A stretch of DNA of 64,000 bases from Streptomyces sp. MMG1533 (GTDB lineage Bacteria; Actinomycetota; Actinomycetes; Streptomycetales; Streptomycetaceae), in NCBI RefSeq assembly GCF_001279775.1, contig NZ_LGDG01000227.1, positions 1 through 64,000 on the forward strand. The letters are read 5' to 3'. This document shows, piece after piece, positions 31,140 through 40,674 of this stretch (the stretch's first letter is position 1; every line of letters begins with the position of its first letter). The notes beneath the pieces are model-generated. The model was not told where the DNA came from. It made no database searches and saw only the letters and a program-made list of their open reading frames with translations. Both the position numbers and the translations under genes were made by a program.

Positions 31140-32810
31140 TCAGAGGACGCCGGCGAACCGGAGGAAGTCCGAGATCGTGCGCACCGGTCGACCGCTCGGG
31201 AGCAGGACACCCCGCGCGGGGCTCCAGCTCGTCTGGTTGACGTACGAACCAGGGTCGTTGCGGATCTGGCCGATGAGTGTCTCGGCGACGATGCGGCTGC
31301 CGACCTCTCCGAGCCGACGACCGAGCTCCCGCACCTCGGCCTCCTTCAGCACGTAGAACCACAGCGGGGTCCTGTCGAACAGGCCGCCCGTCTCAAGGAC
31401 GTTCCTGACCACGTCGCTGCTGCCCTGCTCCAGCTCCGCGCGGCTGAGAGGGACGACTCCGAGTTCCCTGGCCACCGCCTGGCCGGTGGGGGCAGCCAGT
31501 CGGTAGCCGCGCAGGAGGTTGCGGCGGGCGAGGTGCTTGAGCAGGTCCTTGATCCGCTCCGGCAGGCCCGGGTCGTTGCCCTCGTTGATCATCTCGCCGA
31601 GCGGTGGCGCGAGCCTGGTGTCGATGAGCCGCGCGAAGCGGTTGGCGAACTGGCTGTTCTTGTCGACCATCCGGTCCCACTCCACCGGCCAGTTCGACGG
31701 GAGCGTGGGCAGCGAGCCGACGAACCCGCCCCTGCCGGTGAACTGGAAGAGCTGGTCCAGGGTGGCGATGGGGGCGATCTTGTCGCCGGGGCGGCCGAAG
31801 TTGCGGTTCCAGTCGTAGGCGCCGCGCACCATCGTGTGGCCGAAGCGGAAGGCCGCCACCGAGAACTCGACGGGCATGTAGGTGCCGCGACGGTCCAGGG
31901 CGAGCAGGTTCCCCTCCGCGGTGTCCACACGGTCGACGACGTCGGGGCGGGCCACCGTGCGCAGATAGTCGTGCACGCACAGCCACTGGTAGGTCCACCG
32001 GGTGAGGTTCCTGGCCCGCAGGAACACCTCGGCGTCCGACTCCCACTCGGGTTCGTTGTCGCGCACCCAGTCGACCGCCGCGTTGTGGAACCGCAGGAAC
32101 GCCACGTGCAGTTGGGCCACCACGAGGTTCTCGTCGTTGCGGGTGTCACCGACGAGCGGGGTGCGGTCGGCCTTGCGCGGCAGATCCCGTTGCGTGTCGT
32201 CCACCGGGGGGATCAGCACGCCCGCGGCGGCGGGGACCGGCGAGAGCAGGCCCAGCCGGAACTTGATCCCGTCGTAGGGAACGGCGTCCTTGTTCGCCAC
32301 CGGTGCCGCGAACGGCCCGTCGCCATAGACCGAGTCGAGGTTCAGCGCCGGGATCCGCAGATTCTCCAGCTTGTGGATCACCTCGTCCGGCGCGATGGGC
32401 GGCAGGTTCTCATCGGTGATGCTGATCGCTTTGTCGTTGTCGGTCGCGGCCGTCAGGTCGTGGTCGACGAACTGGCCCCAGTACGTGTAGATCGGCGGAA
32501 TCGGCGAGTTGAGCTGCGGGTCCCGCAGCTCCTCCTGGGTCTCCACCATCACCGTGCCGAGTTCGAGCAGGGCTATGACGACCTTTTCGACGTCGTCCTG
32601 AGGCAGGTGGTGTGCCGGGAACTCGTCAGCGAGGCCGGGGAACAAGTAGTCGAAGGAAGTGGTACCCATGTGTGCCGCGGTGCCGGCGGACTCCTGAACC
32701 ACCGCGCTCCGCGGGCTCATCTGCTCGTCCTGGCCCGCACTGTCGAGAATCGCGTGACCGCCGTGCGCGAGGTTCGTGATCACCCGCGGGAACTGTCCCT
32801 GCTCAGCCAT
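31140..32810 (-). CDS. Animal-type haem peroxidase
   Basis: 556 residues of the peroxidase-cyclooxygenase (animal haem peroxidase) superfamily. The distal-His/Ca region is GQFVDHDLTA. GDTRNDENLVVAQLH and AFLRFHN form the conserved Arg/helix block. The proximal His is in AFRFGHTMVRGAYDWN. There is no signal peptide. Prokaryotic members oxidise halides or phenols using H2O2; the substrate is unknown. GGAAAGGGG lies 7 nt before the ATG. It is divergent from the LAL regulator at 33366 across a 555-bp gap. Confidence 0.88.
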   Translation of the reverse strand: MAEQGQFPRVITNLAHGGHAILDSAGQDEQMSPRSAVVQESAGTAAHMGTTSFDYLFPGLADEFPAHHLPQDDVEKVVIALLELGTVMVETQEELRDPQLNSPIPPIYTYWGQFVDHDLTAATDNDKAISITDENLPPIAPDEVIHKLENLRIPALNLDSVYGDGPFAAPVANKDAVPYDGIKFRLGLLSPVPAAAGVLIPPVDDTQRDLPRKADRTPLVGDTRNDENLVVAQLHVAFLRFHNAAVDWVRDNEPEWESDAEVFLRARNLTRWTYQWLCVHDYLRTVARPDVVDRVDTAEGNLLALDRRGTYMPVEFSVAAFRFGHTMVRGAYDWNRNFGRPGDKIAPIATLDQLFQFTGRGGFVGSLPTLPSNWPVEWDRMVDKNSQFANRFARLIDTRLAPPLGEMINEGNDPGLPERIKDLLKHLARRNLLRGYRLAAPTGQAVARELGVVPLSRAELEQGSSDVVRNVLETGGLFDRTPLWFYVLKEAEVRELGRRLGEVGSRIVAETLIGQIRNDPGSYVNQTSWSPARGVLLPSGRPVRTISDFLRFAGVL

Positions 32811-33365
32811 CCGATGCCCCTTTCCGGTCTAGGAACAGGCGAGTCTTTCGGAACCGTCGCGCCACGGCTTCCGGGAACTCCCTGCCTCCGCCCGTACACG
32901 CGCTCCCGCGTTCTCCGGCAGCGCGTTCCACGGAACGCCTACGCCATCCGCCGTGCCGATGGCACGGATGCACATGGCAGGGCCTACGCGGCAGGGCTCA
33001 CCGTCGCGACAGCACCGGACGGAGGCCGCCGTAGCCCCCGTTGCCCACAGACGCGGGGGCCCGGTCTCCGCGGCCCTGCGGGGCGTCGGTCGTGCGGAGC
33101 ACCGTACGGCAGGTGCCGCTTGCGTCCTGCCGCCGTCGGGACCTCGGTGGTTGCCCCGGCCGCGCGGCTCCCCCTCCGGGGTGCCGCCCCCTCCCCTGCG
33201 CCACGTAAGGCCGCGCGACCGCCTCGAGGCCTCACGGCCCGGCCTGACGGCCCGTGCCCGGACCGCCGGCGAAACTCCCCGACCGCCCACGCCGATCCCC
33301 CTCCCGGGGGCACCCTGGTGACATGAAGTGCGGCCGCGGGGGAGCGGCTGGCATACGGGGGCGTC
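32811..33365. other. 555-bp divergent intergenic region
   Basis: No gene can be supported here. The short frames in it are very Arg/Pro-rich with no ribosome sites. It separates the minus-strand haem peroxidase from the plus-strand LAL regulator and must hold both promoters. I could not assign convincing -35/-10 boxes. It contains several GC-rich palindromic stretches (for example around 33040-33100). Confidence 0.5.
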
Positions 33366-36281
33366 ATGAACGAAACAACGATGACCGGCGTGCCGGCGGG
33401 CGGAGCGGTACGCGCCCCGGTCCGCGTACCGGGCGACTCTGTTGTGAACGGACCGGTGCTCGCCGCGGCCCACGGACCGTGCTGCGTGGTTCCCACCGCA
33501 CCCGACGAGGCGACGTCCGTCCCTGACCCCGTCGCCCTCGTCGGCCGGCACGCCGAACGAGACCTGGTCGACGGCCTGGTGGACGGCGTGCCCCACCGGG
33601 GCGGCGCTCTGCTGCTGAGCGGTGAGCCGGGGATCGGCAAGAGCATGATGCTGCGCCACGCGGCCGCCCGCTGCCAGGGCGCCCAGGTGCTGTGGGCCTG
33701 CGGAGTGGAGTCGGAAGCCGTGCTGCCGTACGCGGTGCTGGCCGATGTGCTGCTTCCCCTCCGCCACCACTTCGGCGAGCTGCCGTCGGCCCAACGGAGA
33801 GCCGTGGAGGGCTGTCTGGCGCTCACGGATGTGGCCGAGCCGAACCCGTACGCGGTGTGCGCGGGCGCGCTCGGCGTGCTGGCCGCGGCCGGGGAGGCGT
33901 GGCCGCTGCTGGTCCTCGTCGACGACCTGCACTGGGCCGATCCCTCGTCGCGACAGATCCTGCAGTTCGTGGCCCGGCGGCTGGCCACGGAGCGCGTGGC
34001 CCTGGTCATGGCCACGCGCAGTGGGCAGGACGAGGACGGGATCCGGGAGAGCGTGCCGCACACCGTGCTGGGGCCGCTGACGGACGACGAGTGCTGGACA
34101 CTGTTGCGGCGCCAGGCGCTCGACCGGACGGACCCGGCGGCAGACCGGATCGTACGGCTGGCGCACGGCAACCCCTTGGTCCTGGTGGAGTACGCGGCGG
34201 CGCTCGCCCGGACCCGTGCGGGCGGTGCCGAGCCGTGGGACGACTCGTGGGAGGAGCCCGGGCCGCTGGTGGAGCGCGCCTGGCGCGGACAGTTGCGCAT
34301 GCTGCCGCCGCGCAGTCGCGAGGCACTGGTGTACGTCGCCGCCGGCCGGACCCCGCAATGGCCCCTGCTGCAAAAGGCGTTGGCGGTCGACGGGCTCACC
34401 ACCGCCGATCTGGACGCGGCCGAGGCGGCCGGGCTGGTGCGGATGCGGAACGGCGCGTGCGAGCTGCGGCATCCCGTGCTGCGGCCGGTGGTCCTGGGAC
34501 AGTGCGCCACGGTGCGACGCCTGGAGGTCTACCGCCGGTTGGCGGCCCTGAGCACGGGCGAACTGCAGACCTGGTACCTGGCCGCCGCCGCCTCCGGTCC
34601 GGACGAGTCGGTCGCCGCCCGCCTGGTGTCCGACGCCCGGCAGGCGCGGCAGCGCGGCGCGTTGGCGACTGCCGCGCCCGCCTGGCACCGTGCCGCGGAG
34701 CTGTCGCCGGACCCCGCAGACGCGGCCCGCCGACTGTTCGAAGCTGCGCACGACGCCTTCTACGGCGGTACGACGCGCGACGCCGCCGAGTGGTGCGAAC
34801 AGGCTCTGTCGCACAGCCCGGATCCGTTGCTCACCGCGGACATCGAGTTGCTGCGCGGCCAGGCCTGCACCTGGCTCGGGGATCCGGGCCGCGCGCACCA
34901 GCTGCTGGTCGGCGCAGCCCGGACGGTGGAGTCGGTGGACCGCTCACGTGCCTCTCAGCTGTACGGGGCCGCGGTGGTGCCCGCGACGATGGACGGGCAG
35001 ATGCGCGCCGCGTGCGACATCGCCGCCCGCTGCGACGAGCTGGCGGACGGCACGCGCGGCGGCCGGCGTCGGCATGCCGCCGTCATGCGCGCCCGGGCGC
35101 AGGCTCTGGGCGGCGACGTGAGCGAAGGCCGTACGGCCCTGCTCGCGCTGCTGGAGGAGACGCGCGACCGACCCGGCCCCGAGGAACGTCAGGCGACGAT
35201 GGAGATCGCCCAGGGCCTGTCCTGGACCGGCGACGGGGATCTCGCCCGCCGCGTACTGGACACGGTGATCGAGGGGATACGACGCGACAACCGCCCGGCT
35301 CTCCTTCCGTACGCGCTGCTGGCGCGGTGCGAGGTGGAGACGTGGTCGCGCTGGCCGATGGCCCGCGCGGACGCCGCCGAGGCACTGCGCTGGGCGAAGG
35401 AGTTCGGGCACCTGGCGATGACGGGGTACGCCCTGGTCCAGCTCGCGCGGCTGGACGCCCTGCGCGGCGACTTCACGGGCTGTCAGGAGCGCGTGGCACA
35501 GTACGAGCGCTGGTGCGGCAGCCGGATGCGCGGCCTGGCGCTGTTCGCACGCGGTGCACTCGGTACGTCCGCACTCGCCGCCGGTGATCCGGAAGCGGCT
35601 GGTGGGCACCTGGAGGCGGCGTTCGCCATGGCGGACCAGATGGGGCTGGTCAATCCCTCCCTCATGCCGTGGGTGGCCGACCTCGCCGAGGCCTGTCTGC
35701 GCACGGGGGCGAGGGAGAGGGCCGTCGCCGTCGCGGACTGGCTGCGGGAGCGCGCCACGACGACCGGTCTGGCATGGCCGGCGGCCGCGCACGCCCGCTG
35801 CCGGGTGATGCTCGCGCGGTCCGCCGAGGAGGCCGCCGACTGGCTGGCCGTCGCGGAACGCGTCCATGCAGACACGGAGATGGCCTTCGAGTGGGCTCGG
35901 ACGAGGCTCGTCGCAGGAGAGGTGCTGCGCCGGTTCCGGCGGCCGTCCGCGGCACGGGAGCCGCTGCTGCTCGCACAGCGGACGTTCACCGCGCTGGGCG
36001 CCGTTCCGTGGGCGGTCCGGGCCGAGGCCGAGGTCGCGGCGACCGGGCACCGCACCGCCGTCCACGGGAACGAACCGCCGCCGGTGGCCCTGCTCACGCC
36101 GCAGGAGCTCCAGGTGGCGCGTGCCATAGGCGAGGGACTCAGCAACGTGGAGGCCGCCGCATCGCTGTTCCTGTCCCGCAAGACGATCGAGGCGCATCTC
36201 ACCCGCGTCTACCGCAAGCTGGGCGTACGGTCACGCTCGGACCTGGCCCGCTGCCTGGCCCATGCCGGGGTCACGGGGTGA
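33366..36281 (+). CDS. LAL-type LuxR-family regulator
   Basis: 971 residues. The ATPase has Walker A SGEPGIGKS and Walker B LVLVDDLHWAD; a large TPR-like middle follows; the C-terminal LuxR HTH is canonical, LTPQELQVARAIGEG through SRKTIEAHLTRVYRKLGV. It likely binds ATP or an inducer and activates transcription. Its position between the peroxidase and the propeller/injection-system region makes it a candidate controller of one or both; that is inference. It starts at ATG 33366, just after ACGGGGGCGTC. Confidence 0.9.
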   Translation: MNETTMTGVPAGGAVRAPVRVPGDSVVNGPVLAAAHGPCCVVPTAPDEATSVPDPVALVGRHAERDLVDGLVDGVPHRGGALLLSGEPGIGKSMMLRHAAARCQGAQVLWACGVESEAVLPYAVLADVLLPLRHHFGELPSAQRRAVEGCLALTDVAEPNPYAVCAGALGVLAAAGEAWPLLVLVDDLHWADPSSRQILQFVARRLATERVALVMATRSGQDEDGIRESVPHTVLGPLTDDECWTLLRRQALDRTDPAADRIVRLAHGNPLVLVEYAAALARTRAGGAEPWDDSWEEPGPLVERAWRGQLRMLPPRSREALVYVAAGRTPQWPLLQKALAVDGLTTADLDAAEAAGLVRMRNGACELRHPVLRPVVLGQCATVRRLEVYRRLAALSTGELQTWYLAAAASGPDESVAARLVSDARQARQRGALATAAPAWHRAAELSPDPADAARRLFEAAHDAFYGGTTRDAAEWCEQALSHSPDPLLTADIELLRGQACTWLGDPGRAHQLLVGAARTVESVDRSRASQLYGAAVVPATMDGQMRAACDIAARCDELADGTRGGRRRHAAVMRARAQALGGDVSEGRTALLALLEETRDRPGPEERQATMEIAQGLSWTGDGDLARRVLDTVIEGIRRDNRPALLPYALLARCEVETWSRWPMARADAAEALRWAKEFGHLAMTGYALVQLARLDALRGDFTGCQERVAQYERWCGSRMRGLALFARGALGTSALAAGDPEAAGGHLEAAFAMADQMGLVNPSLMPWVADLAEACLRTGARERAVAVADWLRERATTTGLAWPAAAHARCRVMLARSAEEAADWLAVAERVHADTEMAFEWARTRLVAGEVLRRFRRPSAAREPLLLAQRTFTALGAVPWAVRAEAEVAATGHRTAVHGNEPPPVALLTPQELQVARAIGEGLSNVEAAASLFLSRKTIEAHLTRVYRKLGVRSRSDLARCLAHAGVTG

Positions 36282-36456
36282 CCGGGCCGGGCCGCGGTCA
36301 ACTGTGGGTAAGGACCACACCGGCTCTGGGCCACCTGCTTTTCGGCGGACCGGTGATGATCTCGACGGCGGCCTTCCTGCCGTCCGACTTCACCATCGCG
36401 GTGCATGCTGGAACTCGCGCCACCGGCGGCCATCCGGCAGGCGCATACTGGTGGCA

Positions 36457-36678
36457 ATGAGAAAGCCACCTGTGCCCAAGCGTCATCTGCCGACCAGCCC
36501 GTTCATGGCCCCGGCCGCGCCCCCTTCCAAGGAGTTCGCCGTAGGAAGCCGAGTCACACACGATGTGTACGGCCTCGGCCGGGTGACCGCCGTCGAGGAG
36601 GGGATCGCGGTTGTTGTCGATTTCGGTTCGCTGGAAGCGCGGATCATGAGTCCGTACACCAAGTTGTCCAACCTCTGA
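36457..36678 (+). CDS. Small Tudor/CarD-like conserved protein
   Basis: 73 residues. After a Pro-rich N-terminus comes a compact beta-rich module: FAVGSRVTHDVYGLGRVTAVEEG then VVVDFGSLEARI and PYTKLSNL. This resembles the short Tudor-like domain at the C-terminus of UvrD/PcrA helicases and CarD-type proteins, and stand-alone versions are common in Streptomyces. It probably binds a protein partner such as RNA polymerase. The start is ATG 36457; the upstream GGTGGC is only a weak ribosome site. Confidence 0.7.
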   Translation: MRKPPVPKRHLPTSPFMAPAAPPSKEFAVGSRVTHDVYGLGRVTAVEEGIAVVVDFGSLEARIMSPYTKLSNL

Positions 36679-37518
36679 GACCTTGCTGCGCCTGCACCTG
36701 CACCAGCACCAGTCCTGGAACAGGCTCGTCCGCCGCACCCCGGTCCACTTGGCATGCCCGCAATGAAAGTGAGACATCTCATCGACACGACCCCGCTGTT
36801 CTCCGACCCGGAGCCGACCCGCCTCCACACCACTGCGGTATCGCCGCCTCCGAAAAGGAATCCCTTCCAGGCTCCTGACGTGGAGGAGGAAACCCCTCAA
36901 GCCCCCACCACCGCGACCGGGTGACATCGACCTTCCAGCGCCCCGGGCGCCGGAAGGTCGGGGCTGCGAATCAGGAGCCCGCAAGAAAGGCCAAACGCAC
37001 CTTTCACCCAATATTGTCTTGGTTCGTTCCGCCGAACACTCCGTTGGATGGTGCAGACGCAGCCGTACCGCGTCGGCTGCGCCGCCACTTCCTTGCGAGG
37101 GAGTTCGGCTGTCATCGGGCGGCTGCCGTCGAGCAGCCTGTCCAGCCATGCCTTCGCCTGCGAGGGACAGCACGGCCAGGACGTAGGCATGCAGTTCCAC
37201 GTCCGACCCCAGCCGGGTCGGCAACTCGTGGACCTCTGCGGTGAGTGGGCACGTATCGTCGAGATCGGGGGCCGGGCGTGCGCCGCCAATTCGCATAGAG
37301 CATCACGAGGTTGGCGCCGCCTCGGCGCGAGTAGGCGCGAGGCTGACGACCTCCGGCGCGCCCATCGCCCCGGCGGCATCGTCCTGAACTCATGACTCCT
37401 GTGTCAGCACCTCGGGCCGATCCTCATCGGCCCGCAACCACCGGTAGAAGTCGACCACTTCGGCAGCACGCCCTCCACGACCCCCGGATCTCCCACCGCA
37501 CGCGTCACGCAGTCCCGG
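36679..37518. other. Degenerate non-coding stretch with minus-strand gene relic
   Basis: 840 bp without an intact gene. On the minus strand around 37130-37290 one frame reads like protein (LGSDVELHAYVLAVLSLAGE), and the continuation AWLDRLLDGSRP is in a different frame, which suggests a frameshifted relic of an unidentified gene. AT-richer patches (36990-37030) stand out from the surroundings. Together with the adjacent transposase fragment this looks like a decayed insertion site. Confidence 0.4.
36928..36960. terminator. Hairpin, possible terminator
   Basis: CGACCTTCC at 36928-36936 pairs with GGAAGGTCG at 36952-36960, and the intervening bases extend the stem with GCGCC/GGCGC after a one-base bulge. 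It could end the transcript of the small Tudor-like gene, though it is 250 bp downstream. Confidence 0.45.
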
Positions 37519-37600
37519 AAATCAATGCGCAGTGGGCTCGGATCGAGCCACTGCTCCCGGACCGGACGAAGCGGGGTGGGAGCCGTGCCCCAGGCGCCGG
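37519..37600 (+). mobile_element. IS5-type transposase N-terminal remnant
   Basis: The plus-strand frame reads INAQWARIEPLLPDRTKRGG, matching the conserved N-terminus of IS5-family transposases (usually DAQWxxIxPLLPxxxxRGG). The similarity stops right after and no DDE region, inverted repeat or second half is present, so this is a fragment of an old insertion. It lies immediately upstream of the first beta-propeller gene, whose 5' end may have been affected. Confidence 0.6.
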
Positions 37601-37671
37601 CCTCCTGTGCCCGAGGCACCCCTGTGACCGCTGGGATTGCGGGGGCGCAAGTACGGTTTCATCCTGAAGAC

Positions 37672-40311
37672 GTGGCCATAACCGCCCCTCCCACAGCCCT
37701 CGGCCAGAGCCCGTCCTGCCTGGCCCTGGCCCCCGACGAGCGACACCTCTACGTCGGCGGATCGGAAGGTCTGGTCTCCGTCCTCGACACGAGAAGCCAC
37801 CAGGTGGCGAGCACCTTCACCGCTCTTTCGACTCTCGACCTGGCCGCCTTTCACGGCGACGGCCGCCTGTATCTCGCCGGTGCCGACGATCAGGAGCAGC
37901 CCGTACTGGCCGAGGTGGACGTCGACAGCCGGACGGTGACGCGGGCCGTGGCGCTCGACGAGAGGCCCCTGGCGCTCGTCCTCGCCCTCGGCGGGCAGCG
38001 CATCTACCTCTCGCTCCTCGACGCGGGAGTGGTGACGGTGGTCGACACCGGTCTCGCGAAGGTGATCCGCACCGTCACCGTGGGCGGCATGCCCGCCGGA
38101 CTCGCCGTCTCCCCCGACGGGAAGTCCGTGTACGTCTCGGACATGGAGTCGGCGTTCCTCCAGGTGATCGACACCGCGACCGACACGTTGCGCGCCCCCA
38201 TCCCTCTCGACTTCACCGTCGAGAACGTGGTCGTCACACCGGACGGCAGGAGCATCTTCGCCGCCGGTTCCGGTGAGGGTGTCCTCGTCATCGACACCGT
38301 GTCCCGCGAGGTGACGGCCACGCTCCGAACACCGGGAAGCCCCGCCGACCTGACGATGTCCTCCGACGGGGCGCGGATCTACGTCGCGCACGGCGCACGC
38401 GCGTCGGTGGGCGTGATCGACACGGCCCGCCGGGCGCTGATCCGCACCCTGGCCGTCGAAGGCTCGCCGTCCAAGCTCGCCGTCCTGCGCAACGGACACC
38501 GCGGCTACGCGACCGACCCCGCCGGGTCGGCGGTGGTGCCGTTCCTCACCCGGACCGAGACCGTACCGGTCGGTGCGTCCCCCGAGGGGGTCGCGGTGAC
38601 GCCGGACGGCGCGTTCGCGTACGTCGCCGAGTCCGAGGGGGACACGGTCTCCGTCATCGACACCAGGGACCGGCGCATCCCCACCAGCCGGGGCGCGGAC
38701 CAGGTGGCGGTAGCGCCCGACGGACGGGTCGCATTCGTGAGCAACAGCGTGGCCGGCACGCTGTCGCGCGTCGACACGACGACGGACCAGGTGCTCGAAA
38801 ACCTGTTCTTGCCGGACGCCGAAGTGGGGTACCCGACCGTTTCCCCGGAGGGCCGTCTGTACGTCGTCGGGTCGGAGACCGTCACCGTGATCGACGCCAC
38901 CACGTTCAAGGTCACGGGCAGCACGGGCCTCAGCGCGTTCGGCATCCGGGCTGCCCTCTCCCCCGACGGCACGCGTCTGTACGTCCTGACCGCCAGTCCG
39001 TCGGCGGTCGCGACCCTGAACGCTCATTCCCTCGAGGAGGTGCATCCTCCCGTTCCCGTGGGGGCGGACCCGGTCGGTCTGGCCGTCGCCGCCGACGGCC
39101 GTCGCGTGTTCGTAACGGACCCCGGCAACGACACGGTGGCGGTGCTCGACACCTCGACCTTCGAGGTCGAGAGCGTGCTGCCGGTCGAGGGGACCCCCGG
39201 CGACGTCGTCGCCCCCGGGGACGGCCGGCTCGTCTATGTCACGCGCCGTGCCTCCGACGCCGTGACCGTCATCGACGCCAACGCGCTGACCACGGTGGGA
39301 GAGGCGTTCCGGGTCGGGCCGGTGCCCTTCGGTGCGGCCCTGGACGAGAAGGCGGAACGCCTGTACGTCGTCTGCCACGACTCGGGCGCCCTCGTAGCCC
39401 TCGACACCCGGACCGGTGCCGTCGTGGAGAGGTTCCCCGTGGGCGGGGACGCGACGGCGGTCGCCCTGTCCCCGGACGGCCGTTACGCCCATGTGCCCTC
39501 CCCGTCCCATCTCACCAATGTCGACGGCGGCCTGTCGGTGCTCGACACGCACACCACGAGAATCCCCCTGGGCACCCGGCCGACGGCGCTGGCCCTCTCC
39601 CCGGCGCGCGGGCGGCTCTACGTGGCGGAATCCGGAGCCGGCACGGTCTCGGCCGTCGACATCACCACCCGCACGCTCGTCGGCACCCCTCTCGCGATCG
39701 GCGACCGGCCGCGCGCCCTGGCGCTGACACCCGACGAGAGCCGGCTGTACGTCGCCGATGCCGCCTCCGCGACCGTACGCGCCGTCGACACGGCGGGCTT
39801 CACCCTCGCCGACGGTCCGCCCGTGCAGGTGAGCGGCACGCCGACCGCGCTGGCCGTGGCGCCCGACGGCACCCGCGTGTATGTGGCCGACTCCTCGGAC
39901 GGCACCCTGTCGGTGATCGACACCGCCACCTCGACGACGGTCGGTACACCGGCCGCACTGGCCACATCGGCCTCCGACGTGTGCGTGTCACCGGAGGGCG
40001 GGCGCCTGTACGTGGCGGACGCGGGAGCCGACGAGATCCTGGTCGTCGACGCGGCCACGGTGTCGGTGAGCGCCCGGATCGCGCTGCACGCCTCTCCCCG
40101 GCTGCTGGCTCTCACCCGGGACGGGAGCCGCCTCCTCGTCACCCTTCCCGGGGCGGGTGCCCTGGCGCAGGTCGACACCGCGCGTCTCGCCCTGCTCGGC
40201 GATCCGATCCCCGTCGGAAGCGTGCCGCACGGGGTGACCGTGTCTGCCGACGGCCACCGCGCCTTCGTCACCGCCGCGGCCTCCGACACCCTGGCGATGG
40301 TGGATCTCTGA
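37672..40311 (+). CDS. YVTN-type beta-propeller repeat protein
   Basis: About 879 residues made almost entirely of ~42-residue YVTN/YncE-like repeats (typical unit: SPDGxxLYVAD then GTVSVIDTATxxV). About 20 repeats are enough for roughly three seven-bladed propellers. There is no signal peptide or membrane segment. GTG 37672 is my start, but its ribosome site is weak and the IS5 fragment lies just upstream, so the true N-terminus may be lost or fused. It is homologous to the convergent propeller gene at 40675-43296. Such propellers usually bind proteins or surfaces; a role as binding partner of the nearby injection apparatus is only inference. Confidence 0.8.
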   Translation: MAITAPPTALGQSPSCLALAPDERHLYVGGSEGLVSVLDTRSHQVASTFTALSTLDLAAFHGDGRLYLAGADDQEQPVLAEVDVDSRTVTRAVALDERPLALVLALGGQRIYLSLLDAGVVTVVDTGLAKVIRTVTVGGMPAGLAVSPDGKSVYVSDMESAFLQVIDTATDTLRAPIPLDFTVENVVVTPDGRSIFAAGSGEGVLVIDTVSREVTATLRTPGSPADLTMSSDGARIYVAHGARASVGVIDTARRALIRTLAVEGSPSKLAVLRNGHRGYATDPAGSAVVPFLTRTETVPVGASPEGVAVTPDGAFAYVAESEGDTVSVIDTRDRRIPTSRGADQVAVAPDGRVAFVSNSVAGTLSRVDTTTDQVLENLFLPDAEVGYPTVSPEGRLYVVGSETVTVIDATTFKVTGSTGLSAFGIRAALSPDGTRLYVLTASPSAVATLNAHSLEEVHPPVPVGADPVGLAVAADGRRVFVTDPGNDTVAVLDTSTFEVESVLPVEGTPGDVVAPGDGRLVYVTRRASDAVTVIDANALTTVGEAFRVGPVPFGAALDEKAERLYVVCHDSGALVALDTRTGAVVERFPVGGDATAVALSPDGRYAHVPSPSHLTNVDGGLSVLDTHTTRIPLGTRPTALALSPARGRLYVAESGAGTVSAVDITTRTLVGTPLAIGDRPRALALTPDESRLYVADAASATVRAVDTAGFTLADGPPVQVSGTPTALAVAPDGTRVYVADSSDGTLSVIDTATSTTVGTPAALATSASDVCVSPEGGRLYVADAGADEILVVDAATVSVSARIALHASPRLLALTRDGSRLLVTLPGAGALAQVDTARLALLGDPIPVGSVPHGVTVSADGHRAFVTAAASDTLAMVDL

Positions 40312-40327
40312 CCCGGAGATCCACCAC
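40297..40327. terminator. Hairpin spanning the propeller stop codon
   Basis: TGGTGGATCTC before the TGA stop pairs with GAGATCCACCA after it, with a 7-nt loop containing most of the stop. The hairpin arises because homologous propeller genes end in the same Val-Asp-Leu-stop codons on opposite strands. It could serve as a bidirectional terminator. Confidence 0.5.
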
Positions 40328-40380
40328 GACCCGGAGTTCCACCACGACTCAGAGATCCACCACTCAGAGATCCACGACGG
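40311..40380. repeat. 18-bp tandem repeats at the propeller 3' ends
   Basis: About three and a half copies of an 18-bp unit, ACCCGGAGATCCACCACG, at 40311, 40329, 40347 (16 bp) and 40363, with a few substitutions. The unit is the reverse complement of the conserved VVDL-stop ending of the propeller genes, so it probably arose by repeated recombination or slippage at gene ends. Confidence 0.75.
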
Positions 40381-40598
40381 ACAGGGTGTCCGACCCGGTG
40401 TTGGTCACATGGGCGTGCCGCCCGTCCGGGGCGAGGGTGACACCGTGAGGCGCCTTCCCCGTCGGGATCGGCGCGCCGACGAGCTTGCCGGTGGCGGTGT
40501 CCACGACCGCCATGCTTCCGAGTGCGACCGTCCGGGGCCATGCCGATGGCCCACGGCGTCACGCCCAGAGGGATGGGTGCAGTGCTGGGGTTGACCAC
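40364..40598 (-). pseudogene. Relic of a third beta-propeller gene (internal deletion)
   Basis: The minus strand begins GTG with VNPSTAPIPLGVTPWAIG and APDGR, closely matching the N-terminus of the intact neighbour (ANASTAPIPLELRPSGVAI). It then shifts frame into MAVVDTATGKLVGAPIPTG and HVTNTGSDTLSVVDL-stop, which matches the C-terminus of the same neighbour. The first ~26 and last ~50 codons therefore survive, out of frame with each other, and the ~800 codons between are gone. It lies directly downstream of, and parallel to, the intact minus-strand propeller. Confidence 0.8.
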
Positions 40599-40674
40599 GT
40601 CCTCAGAATGGAACCGGCGTCGGGCACCCGCAATCGGAGCAGCGGCGGTGGCGCACTCCCGTTCACCGCCGGAT

